Source: Piscicola geometra
Taxonomy: Eukaryota; Annelida; Clitellata; Hirudinida; Piscicolidae
Assembly: GCA_943735955.1 (NCBI GenBank)
Contig: OX030962.1
Coordinates: forward strand, 4,599,120-4,663,119
Direction: 5' to 3'
DNA: 64,000 nt
The position numbers and the translations under genes are program-made. The notes beneath the pieces are model-generated. The model saw only the letters and a program-made list of their open reading frames with translations, did no database searches and was not told where the DNA came from. Positions 1 to 12,400 of the stretch are shown here, piece after piece (positions within the stretch are counted from its first letter, which is position 1; every line of letters starts with the position of its first letter).

Positions 1-329
1 CATTGACAACGCAATGGTGGCTTCGTTATACATTTCTATTGCATTTAATACTTCTTTTAAGTACGGAGTATCGATGTAATAAAGATTTCCATACTTAGAA
101 GTTTGCTGAAAAATCATCGTTAAAGAATCCAATCCCAATAACTGTTATTCCCGTTTTTCCCGTTCCCGATTTAAAAGTTGATTTCCGTTCCCGAATTTTC
201 CCGTTCCCGATTTGAATGTTGATTCCCGTTCCCGTCCCGAAAACCTATTCCCGGTTCCCGACTTTTCCCGTCCCGAAATTAATTTTCATTTCCGTTCCCG
301 GTCAGATCGGGTACCCGGTCCGACCTCTA
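1..329 (-). mobile_element. hAT transposon, right end (cut by window edge)
   Basis: This stretch is near-identical to 62680-63018, the right end of the complete hAT element in the KIF11 intron. It shares the same unique segment, the subterminal runs of TTCCCG-like motifs and the terminal TCCGACCTCTA, which ends at 329. The next eight bases (330-337) would be the target-site duplication, but its left partner lies outside the window. Compared with the other copy it lacks about 20 bp of GC-rich sequence near the end. Strand is given by the transposase orientation in the other copy. It sits upstream of the first visible UBE4B exon, so it is probably intronic. Confidence 0.8.
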
Positions 330-462
330 ATGGATTGGTGGGTGGATTGATGGTCAGTGGGCGGGTGAGTGAATGGAATGATGGATGAATTAATGGGTTA
401 GTGGAATGACGGACGAATGGGATAAATAGACGAGATCATCATCAGCACCACCACCGCGGCAG

Positions 463-3400
463 GACAACGTCACTGCTGTTGTGGAGAACATTCTGCGCAA
501 CGCATGTACCAGGAACGCCATGATTTCATTCATTTATGAGGCGCTCAACCGCAACCAGACCAAGTCGCGATTGGTGGTCAGTTAGCGAGGGGGTGATGAT
601 GATGATGGTGATAGGGCGATCATGATGATGATGGTGATTACCACCACTAATACTATTATCACCACCACCACCACTACTACTACTATCAACACCACTATCA
701 CTACTTCTACTACTATCACCATCACCGCAACTACTACTATCATCACCATCACTACTACTATCACAACCACCACCACGACCACAGCAATCGTCAGAGAGAC
801 AGACCAGTTCAGACGGCTTCGTGCTGAACCTCTTGAGCATCCTGCATACCCTCTCTTCCAAACTCTCTCTCGAGAAGGTCAACCCTCACTATCTCTTCTT
901 GCCGCACTGCAGGTGATGATGATGATGATGATGAGGATGAGGATGATGATGATGGTGATTATAGTAGTTGTATGTGTGTGGATGGTAGGGGAGATTGGCA
1001 AGGTATCTTATTCGTCTTATCATCAACGTCATTCTAACCATCGTGATCATCATCATTGCTGCCTTTATCGTCCAGGTCATCATCATCATCATCACCACCA
1101 CTTCCATCATCATCATCACCACCACACAGACTGCAACAAGCGTCTGAAGAGTCACGTCTCAGGGCAACGTCGCAAGAGGTCACTCAACACGCCAAGCTGT
1201 TCGGTAGGTGCCGCCGCCGCTGCTGCCGCTTGCAATTGTTGTCTTCAGATATCGTTACTTTTATTTTTTATTTTAACATTCATTTGTTATTTCTATTTTT
1301 CTTTTTTTTCTCATTTTCCCGCTATATAAACACAACACACCACCTCGAATACAACACACCACCACAACACAACACACCACCACAAACACAACACCACCAC
1401 AACACAACAACACCACCACAACACAACAACCCCACCACAACACAACAACACCACAACCACACAACCACAACAACACCACCACAACACAACAACCCCACCA
1501 CAACACAACAACACCACAACCACACAACCACAACACAACCACAACACAAATACACCACAACAACACAACCACAACAACAACTACAACAACACCACCACAA
1601 CACAACAACACCACTACAACACAACAGCATCACAACCACAACACAACAACACAACCACAACACAACAACACCACCACAACACAACAACACAACCACAACA
1701 CAACAACACCACAACAACACAACCACAACAAAAACTGCAACAACACCACCACAACACAACAACACCACCACAACACAACAGCATCACAACCACAACACAA
1801 CAACACCACAACAACAACTACAACAACACCACCACAACACAACAACACAACCACAACACAACAACACCACAACAACAACTACAACAACACCACCACAACA
1901 CAACAACACAACTGCATCACAACCACAACACAACAACACCACAACAACAACTACAACAACACCACCATAACACAACAACACAACTGCATCACAACCACAA
2001 CACAACAACACCACAACAACAACATACCACCACAAACACAACACAACAACACAACCACAACAACAACTACAACAACACCACCACAACACAACAACACAAC
2101 AGCACCACAACAACAACTATAACAACACCACCACAACACAACAACACAACAGCATCACAACCACAAAAACAACTACAACAACACCACCACAACACAACAA
2201 CACAACAGCACCACAACAAAAACTACAACAACACCACCACAACACAACAACACAACAGCATCACAACCACAACAGCATCACAACCACCACAACAACAACA
2301 CAACCACAACAACAACACACCACCACAAAACAACTACAACAACACCACCACAACACAACAACACAACAGCATCACAACCACAACAACAACACACCACCAC
2401 AAAACAACACAACAACACAAACACAACACAACAACACAACCACAACAACAACACACAACCACAACAACACAACAGCATCACAACCACAACAACAACACAC
2501 CACCACAAAACAACACAGCACCACAACCACAACAACAACACACCACCACAAAACAACACAGCACCACAACCACAACAACAACACACCACCACAAAACAAC
2601 ACAACAGCACCACAACAACAACTACAACACACCACCACAACAACACAACAGCATCACAACCACAACAACAACTACAACACACCACCACAACAAAACAACA
2701 CAACAGCATCACAACCACAAAACAACACAACACCACAAAACAACACAACACCACAGAAGAGAAAAAGGACGAAGTGAACTTCGCGACAGAGTGCTTCTTC
2801 GCCACCATCCACGCCACGCACCTCTCCCTCCTGCCCCTCCTCCACAAGTTCCAACGCTACCAAAGAGCCATAAGGGAGACGCAGAACCTCCTGAATGAGT
2901 TGTTGAGGTGGGTGGGGGAGGGGTGGGTGAGGGTAGGTGGGGGGAGGGTGAGGGGTAGAGAGAAGGTGGGTGAGGAAGATAGGGGAGGTGAGGGGTTATC
3001 ATTATGATTGTCATTAATATCATCGTCATCATCATCTGAATCACAAGATCATTATCACTAACCACATCATCACCATCATTATCAACATCATTACTATCAA
3101 CATCATTACTATCATCATCATCATCATCATCATCATTCCCATCATCACCATCATCATCATCACGACCCAGACTCCACGAACGCATGAAGGATTCAAGAAT
3201 GGCGAGCAGGAATGCTGCCATGGCCGCTAGGTGGAAGCTGCAAGTGGAGGTGGTGATGATGATGGTGGTCGTGGTGGTGGTGGTGGTGGTGGTGAGAGTG
3301 ATGATGATGATGGTGGTCGTGGTGGTGTTGGTGGTGGTGAGGGTGATGATGATGATGGTGGTGTTGATAAGGATGATGATGATGATGGTATCGGTGATGG

Positions 3401-6400
3401 TTATGACAGGGAAGATGAAAATGATGTTTGGTTGATAAAAATACCAACAACCACAGCAATAATATCAACGACAACAACAACAAACGCCCACCCTACAACA
3501 ACAACCACAACAACAACAAACGCCCACCCTACAACACCAACCACAACAACAACAAACGCCCACCCTACAACAACAACCACAACAACAACAAACGCCCACC
3601 CTACAACAACAACCACAACAACAACAAACGCCCACCCTACAACAACAACCACAACAACAACAAACGCCCACCCTACAACAACAACCACAACAACAACAAA
3701 CGCCCACCCTACAACAACAACCACAACAACAACAAACGCCCACCCTACAACAACAACCACAACAACAACAAACGCCCACCCTACAACAACAACCACAACA
3801 ACAACAAACGCCCACCCTACAACAACAACCACAACAACAACAAACGCCCACCCTACAACAACAACCACAACAACAACAAACGCCCACCCTACAACAACAA
3901 CCACAACAACAACAAACGCCCACCCTACAACAACAACCACAACAACAACAAACGCCCACCCTACAACAACAACCACAACAACAACAAACGCCCACCCTAC
4001 AACAACAACCACAACAACAACAAACGCCCACCCTACAACAACAACCACAACAACAACAAACGCCCACCCTACAACAACAACCACAACAACAACAAACGCC
4101 CACCCTACAACAACAACCACAACAACAACAAACGCCCACCCTACAACAACAACCACAACAACAACAAACGCCCACCCTACAACAACAACCACAACAACAA
4201 CAAACGCCCACCCTACAACAACAACCACAACAACAACAAACGCCCACCCTACAACAACAACCACAACAACAACAAACGCCCACCCTACAACAACAACCAC
4301 AACAACAACAAACGCCCACCCTACAACAACAACCACAACAACAACAAACGCCCACCCTACAACAACAACCACAACAACAACAAACGCCCACCCTACAACA
4401 ACAACCACAACAACAACAAACGCCCACCCTACAACAACAACGACAACAGCGACTGACTCGCAGCACTCTGACGATGACAGCGGTCCTCCTCGAGAATGCA
4501 ATGGTGCACAGAACTCTGTCGTTCTTCTCTTTCCTTTGCAGGTGGCTGGTGGTGGTGGTGGTGGGAGGAAAGGGGGGGAGGGTAGTTGGAGGTTGATGGG
4601 GTGGTGGCGGGACGGAATGAGGGGAGGTTGATGGGGTGGTGGCGGGACGGAATGAGGGAGGTTGATGGGGTGGTGGCGGGACGGAATGAGGGGAGGTTGA
4701 TGGGGTGGTGGCGGGACGGAATGAGGGGGGGTGATGGGTTGGTGGTGGGATGGAATGGGGGGGTAGATGGTGGGTGATGGGTTGGTGGTGGGATGAAATG
4801 GGGGGGTAGATGGTGGGTGATAGGTTGGTGGTGGGATGGAATGGGGGGGTAGATGGTGGGTGATGGGTTGGTGGTGGGATGAAATGGGGGGGTAGATGGT
4901 TGGTGATGAGGTGGGGGGGAAGGGGGTAGATGGTGGTTGATGGGTTGGTGTGGGATGGAATGGGGGGCGATGGGGTGGTAGTGGGATGGAATGAGAGGGG
5001 GGTGATGGGATGGTGCGTGATGGAAATGTGGACGATTGTGGGTGGTGGTAGGCTAAATGGAGAGGGGTTGGGTTGAAATGGGGATGAATGATGGGTTATA
5101 AATGAAAATGTTAATTGATCTATTAAATAGTTAATTAGCTTATTAAACATTTAATTGATACACTGCCTAATTGGCTACAGGTACTTGTTGTGCATGCTTG
5201 CAGGCTTCACCGACACCCTCCCAAACGACCCTGTGCCTAGGTATCTCAGTCATTCTTTCATTGTATTAATGCAATTTTATAATTATAATAATTATTATTA
5301 TTATTATTGATTCAAAATTTATTTCATATATATTTTTGATGAAAATAGTATCTCTAGCTTCATTCACCATGCCGCTTTATCATTTCCCTACTCCATCCTC
5401 TACCATCCCTCCTCACACCATTCTTCTCCACATTATCCCTCCATTCCATCATCCTCCCATTCTTGCTCCCACTCTTCTCTCCACACCAACCCACCCCTAT
5501 CTCCATCTTTTTCATTATCTTATTTTCCACTCCACTTCCCAGCATCCACCTCCACTTCCCAGCATCCACCTCCACCTCCCAGCATCCACCTCCACTTCCC
5601 AGCATCCACCTCCACCTCCCAGCATCCACCTCCACCTCTCAGCATCCACCTCCACCTCCCAGCATCCACCTCCACCTCCCAGCATCCACCTCCACCTCCC
5701 AGCATCCACCTCCACCTCTCAGCATCCACCTCCACTTCCCAGCATCCACCTCCACCTCCCAGCATCCACCTCCACCTCTCAGCATTCACCTCCAGCATCC
5801 ACCTCCCAGAATCCACCTCCACCTCCCAGCATCCACTTCTACCTCCCAGCATCCACCTCCACCTCCCAGCATCCACCTCCACCTCCCAGCATCCACTTCC
5901 ACTTCCCAGCATTCACCTCCACCCACCCAGCATCCACCTCCACCTCCCAGCATCCACCTCCACCTCCCAGCATCCACCTCCACCTCCCAGCATCCACCTC
6001 CACCTCCCAGCATCCACCTCCACCTCCCAGCATCCACCTCCACCTCCCAGCATCCACTTCCACTTCCCAGCATCCATCTCCACCTCCCAGCATCCACCTC
6101 CACCTCCCAGCATCCACCTCCACCTCCCAGCATTCATCTCCACCTCCCAGCATCCACCTCCACCTCCCAGCATCCACTTCCACTTCCCAGCATCCACTTC
6201 CACTTCCCAGCATCCACCTCCCAGCATCTACCTCCACCTCCCAGCATCCACCTCCACCTCCCAGCATCCACCTCCACCTCCCAGCATCCACCTCCACTTC
6301 CCAGCATCCACCTCCACTTCCCAGCATCCACCTCCACTTCCCAGCATCCACCTCCACCTCCCAGCATCCACCTCCACTTCCCAGCATCCACCTCCACCTC

Positions 6401-9400
6401 CCAGCATCCACCTCCACCTCCCAGCATCCACCTCCCAGCATCCACCTCCCAGCATCCACCTCCCAGCATCCACCTCCCAGCATCCACCTCCCAGCATCCA
6501 CCTCCCAGCATCCACCTCCCAGCATCCACCTCCCCCTCCCAGCATCCACCTCCACCTCCACCTTCCAGCATCCACTTCCACTTCCCAGCATCCACCTCCA
6601 TCTCCCAGCATCCACCTCCTAGCATCCACCTCCACCTCCCAGCATCCACCTCTACCTCCCAGCATCCACCTCCAGCATCCACCTCCCAGCATCCACCTCC
6701 CCCTCCCAGCATCCACCTCCCAGCATCCACCTCCCAGCATCCACCTCCCCCTCCCAGCATCCACCTCCACCTCCCAGCATCCACCTCCACCTTCCAGCAT
6801 CCACCTCCACTTCCCAGCATCCACCTCCACCTCCCAGCATCCACCTCTACCTCCCAGCATCCACCTCCAGCATCCACCTCCACCTCCCAGCATCCACCTC
6901 CCCCTGCAAGCTTCCCCCTCTTGGGCGCACTTGCCAGAGTTCTATGTGGAAGATATCGCCGACTACCTCCTCTTCATCATCAAGTACACACACACACACA
7001 CACACACATACACACACATACACATACACACACACAAATTCGCTGACACACACACGCAAAAAGACATACAAACACACACACAGACAAAGTCCTGGCAGCT
7101 TGAACGACGTTTGGCTGGGTGACGTGTTCAGTCTGGTGGTGGTGGTCGTGTGCAGCCCTGACCACATCACCAATCGCTACTTGGTGGCCAAGCTGGTCGA
7201 AGTGCTCTACATGGTCAATCCACTCGTCAACCCGTACCTGGTGTCCATCAACCAGCAGGTGAGTGGGTGGATGCTAGTACTGAATGGTAGTAGTGAATGA
7301 ATGCATGGGTGGATGCACGTGTGAATGCATGTGTGAATGCATGAGTGGATGCATGGGTGGATATGGTGGTGTGTGAAGGCATCCATGTGTGGCAGGAAGT
7401 TTGCGTGCATAGGTTGAATGAATGGATGGATAGATGAATGAATGTATGCGTGCATGGGTCATGGGTAGAGTGAGGAATTAATTAATTAATAAGGGAATTA
7501 ATGGGCGATGATGAAGGCATGCATGATCCATCACAGGTGTACTCCCACCCACTGGCGGTAGAGCACATGGTTTCAGGCCTTATGAAGTTCTACTCAGGTG
7601 GTGTGGTGTGCTAGGATTTGGTGTGGTTTGGTGGTGTAGCGTGGTTTGGTGTGGTTTTGTGTGGTGTGGTTTGGTGTGGTGTGGTTAGCTGTGGTAAGGT
7701 GTGGTGTGGTGTTAGGGTGTGGTTTGGTTTGGTGTAGTAAGGTGTAGTTTGGTTTGGTCGCACGATGTTGTGTGGTGGGGCGTGGTGAGGTTTAGTGGTA
7801 ATGGTTTAGTTTAGAAACGGTACTCATTACTTATGCAAATGAGATTAACGATTGGCAGACAAATTTCCAATGTTTAAATAGCTTTATGGTAATAAAACGG
7901 TATTGCTAACATGCAAAATAAAAGACTTTAAATTAATAAGATTTTTTTCTCATATTAGTTTAGTTTAGGGAGTTAAAAACCATGCAGATCTTTTGACTTC
8001 TATAATATTACTAGTAAAGCATTTTGCTGATGACTTTTATTGCTCTGACCAAAAATATAAAGCTAAAACTTTTTATTAAACAATTTAGCATAATATTTCT
8101 AAATTTTTATAATATTTTTTAGTTAAATAAAGTGGTTTCACCTATTTTTTGGGATTACGATGGACTCGGTAATTGTTTATGTGTATAAATAGGAATAACG
8201 TGAACAGATTTGACATTACTGAGTAAAATAATGATTAATTACTCAAAAAAGTATTCATAAAAGAAGTAAAGAAGCCTCATTTATTGTTCATTTTACGATA
8301 TATCTCGTCTCAGATAGTTTGCCGAAATCTAAAATAATATGGCCGCTTCATGTTATTGTTAGAAACCAAACATCAGCTGATTCAAGAATTAAATAAACAG
8401 TGCCATCAGCTGTTTTTATATTGCTCTGTCTATGCTTCCGAGTACCGTTTCCAAAGTATCCCAGTGGTAATAATGATGTAATTGTGGTTGTAGGCGTAGC
8501 TATGACGGTGTGGAAATAGCACTTGAAACTCTTGCAAACCATATTTTATCGACATTTCCACCAATATCGTTATCATCACCATCATCATCATCCCTCCTTC
8601 ACCACCATCCCCTCCCACCATCAGACGTTGAATCGACGGGCGCTTCATCGGAATTCTACGACAAGTTCTCGATCCGCTACCACTTGAGCATAATCTTCAA
8701 GCACCTGTGGCAGGAGCCAGCGTACCAGTTCAAGGTGTTGGCCGAGTCGAGGTTCGTCCGTTCGTTCGGTGCTTTGTCGGTTGCTTTGAGCGGATGTCGT
8801 GCAGCGGTTTGTTGTACATTTGTATGGCTGGGCGGGAAGAATGGATGAGAGGGGACGATTGTGGGGAGGTTTGTGGTTTGTAGGGTGGCATATGGGATGA
8901 ATTTGGGGTTGGTGGTTTGTAGGGTGGCATATGGGATGAATTTGGGGTTGGTGGTTTGTAGGGTGGCATATGGGATGAATTTGGGGTTGGTGGTTTGTAG
9001 GGTGGCATGGTGAAAATGTGGAGCCACTGAATGAAGAAGAGTGATTCATAAAAATAACGAATAACCTACCACAAAGCACCATCGAACCAAACCAAATCAC
9101 CATCACCGTCACCCCCGCCAAAGTGGTCCTCACTTTGTTCGCTTCGTGAACATGCTGATGAACGACACGACGTACCTGTTGGACGAAAGTTTGGAGACGC
9201 TGAAGAATATAAGGGAAGTGCAGGAGTTGATGGAGAACAAGGCGCAATGGAACGCACTGGACGCTGTGTGTGGTTGTGTGGTTGTGGTGGTTGTGTGGTT
9301 GTGGTGGTTGTGTGTAGTTGTGTGTGGTTGTGGTGGTTGTGGTGGTTGTGTGGTTGTGGTGGTTGTGATGGTTGTGGGTTGTGGTGGTTGTGTGGTTTTG

Positions 9401-12400
9401 GGGGTTGTGTGGTTGTGGTGGTTGTGTGGTTGTTGTGGTTGTGTGGTTGTTGTGGTTGTGGTGATTGTGATGGTTGTGATGGTTGTGTGGTTGTGATGGT
9501 TGTGGGTGTGGTTTGTGTGTGGTTTTGGTGGTTGTGATGGTTGTGTAGTTGTGGTGGCTGTGTGGTTGTATTGGTTGTGGGTGTGGTTTGTGTGTGGTGG
9601 TAATGATGGTGGTTTGGGGTTGTGGTAGTTGTGGGTGGGTTGTGATGGTGGTGTGATGTGGAAGTAATGGCTGTGCTGATGGTGGTGGGGTGTAGTGGTG
9701 GTTGTGAAGGGTGGTCTGGTTGTGGTGCTTTGGTTATTTGGTGTGTTGTGGCTTTGTTTGTGACTTAGTTATCACATACAACAAAACACACACACACGAA
9801 CACACACACACACACACACACAGGAAGCGCAGCAGGCTAAGCAGAAGCAACTGGCGCAGAGCGAGGGCAGATGCAAATCCTATTTGACACTCGCCTCCGA
9901 AACCGTCGACATGATCCACTACCTGACCGACAAGATCCAGGATCAGTTCCTTATCCCTGTGAGTGGATGATGGATGGATGGGGGATGCATGGATGTGTGG
10001 TGGATGGATGGATGGGTGGGTGGGGGATGGATAGGTGGGTTGATGGATGGCTGAATGAGTGGGTTGGTGGGTGAATGGGTTTTCCATGGTGGATGGGTGA
10101 TGGGATAGTTGATGGTTTTTGAAGTTTTATTTTGCCTTAAAAACCCTCTTTTTAAATAGTTAAATAATCATCATCACCACCATCATCATCATCACCACCA
10201 TCATCATCATCACCATAGCAACTGGCAGACAGACTGGCAGCCATGTTGAACTTCAACCTCAAACAACTCTGTGGACCCAAGTGTAACAACCTCAAGGTGC
10301 TGTTTGCATTGTTGTTGTTTATTTTTGTTGTTGTTGTTGTTGTTTTATTTCGTTGTGTTGTTCAGCAGTCTGAAGAGGATAATCTCAACCAGCTGCGCTG
10401 CTCTGCCAGGCTTTTGAGTCAGTTCTCTTGTGTACTGCCCTATCTGGTTCTAGGGCTGTGCAGTCTGTCCAGAGATGAGTTGTTGTCTCCTGGGCTCTCT
10501 TGCAGAGTCTGCACAGGTCCTCTTGGCTTAGACCAATTCTACATTGGTAGGCTCTGATCGCCGGGTGGTGCCCAGTACGGAACCTGCTCAGGTTGGTGCG
10601 AACAGGTTTGGAGAGCTCCTCCTCAGCTTTCTTGAGCCTGCCTTTGTATATGCCATTCAGTCTGTCGTTACTGAAGTGGTGTTCTTGAGGTCTGTGGCTT
10701 GTGACTTCTTGCCAGATCCCGGTTCTTGATAGATCCTGGTTTAAGGGGGTTAGCTGTGACCTGCTTCCTGTAGCTGCTTCTGCATCAGCCTCATCGTTTC
10801 CGATCTGATAGCAGTGGCTTGGCACCCAGATGAAGAGAACCTTTTTGTTCAGATTGGCACACTGTGCAGTTAGCCCTGAAATTCGATGGGAGGAGAGAGA
10901 GTTGGATGCCATTAGCGAAAGAAGCGGCTTGCAATCGCACACAATCTTTGCCATGCTCCAGTCTTCTCTCTCACTCAACCATTTCAGAGCCTCCTCAACT
11001 GCAATTCTTTCAGTGTCCATTGAGTTACTCCTGTATCCTGTGGGTTTGTTCCAGGTAACTACTTTCTGATCCCTTTGGTATACCACCACCGCAGCACCAC
11101 CATGCTTTGTCGTCCCTTGCACCGAGCCGTCAGTGTAGATGGTAAAGTCAGCATTACCTTCCTGAGTGATGGCATCTTTAGCTGCTTCCAGTTGCATGAG
11201 ATCAGGGTCGTGCTTGCTGGATTTGGAGTAGCTGATGTTGAGAGTGAAGTTGAACCAAGGCGGCTTGGGCTCGTATACCGCTTCATGCAGTGAGTCTTCT
11301 GGTAGAAGTGCCTTTGCTTGGTGAAGGAATTTGGCCCTCCAGCTGTTTTGTTTCAGCTTCTTGGGGACATGTCTCTCTGCAAGTGCCTTCCTCCAGTCTT
11401 CCTGCTTGTAGCTCACCCATTTGACAGCCCTTTTGAGGGAAGCTTGATCAAACCTCGACTCCATGTTGGCGAGGTCTGCTTTAACGAGGACTGTTTCAGA
11501 GGGCGTTGTTGCTGTGAGAGAGGTGAGGATTTTGGCAGCACGAAGTTGAGCCTTCTTAATCTTGGCGATGTGGGTTTTTGGAGTCCAAGGAGTCCATGCA
11601 GGGCTGGCGTATTCCATTATGCTCCTTTGCAGTGCACAGTACACACTTCTTAGCCCAGTTCTCTTCCATCCTCACTCCGTCCCCCCGAGATTGCGGATGA
11701 TATTGTCCCGTTTCCTTACCTTGTCCACAATCATGTCTGTGTGATGGCCAAAGTGCAGGAGTCTGTTCAACTTGACTCCAAGGAAGGTCGGGTTCGGTTC
11801 AAACGGGAGTGGGTTGTTGATGGTGATCGACGGTTGCCAATTGTGTTCGGAGACTGCTGTGGAGAAGAAGCTGCTCGAGCACTTGTTGTAGTTTAGGGCG
11901 AGGCGGTTTACAGAACTCCAATCCTGAACTTTGTTGATTTCGATTTGGAGTTCTAACTGGATCTTCAGCTTGTCGTTACCCGTGCGTGCAATTGCTAAGT
12001 CGGCAGCAAAGGCACACACCGTCGAATCTTCCATAAACTTGCCGAGGAGGTCGTTTATGTAAATGACGAAGAGTATGGGCGACAATACTGCTCCTTGAGG
12101 TAGTCCAGCCCTGAATGCTCTTGGGTTGCTGAGGTCTCCATTGTACTTTGCCCTGGCTCGACGGTTGACAAACCACCCTTTGATGTAGGCAATGAAGCGA
12201 GGAGGGATGCCGATGTCAACCATTTTATTGAGCAGTCGTTCTCTCCACACTGTGTCGAAGGCTCGGCTGTAGTCGTACTGGGTGAGAATAGTGCGTTGCG
12301 AAGGTTTTGTCTGGAACCCATCACTGACTGTTTGCGTGAGACGTAGGCAATGTTCCGTTGTGTCTCTGTCTGACCTGAACCCCGACTGGTTGTCTTTTAG

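Noticed and set aside
3231..5150. Long plus- and minus-strand frames (Thr/Asn/Pro-rich or Val/Gly/Cys-rich)
   Set aside because: These are translations of the 36-bp minisatellite and neighbouring triplet repeats; UBE4B exons at 3171 and 4450 use a different frame and are interrupted by this intron.
5336..7046. His/Pro/Ser-rich 428- and 527-codon frames
   Set aside because: They are by-products of the 20-bp intron minisatellite.
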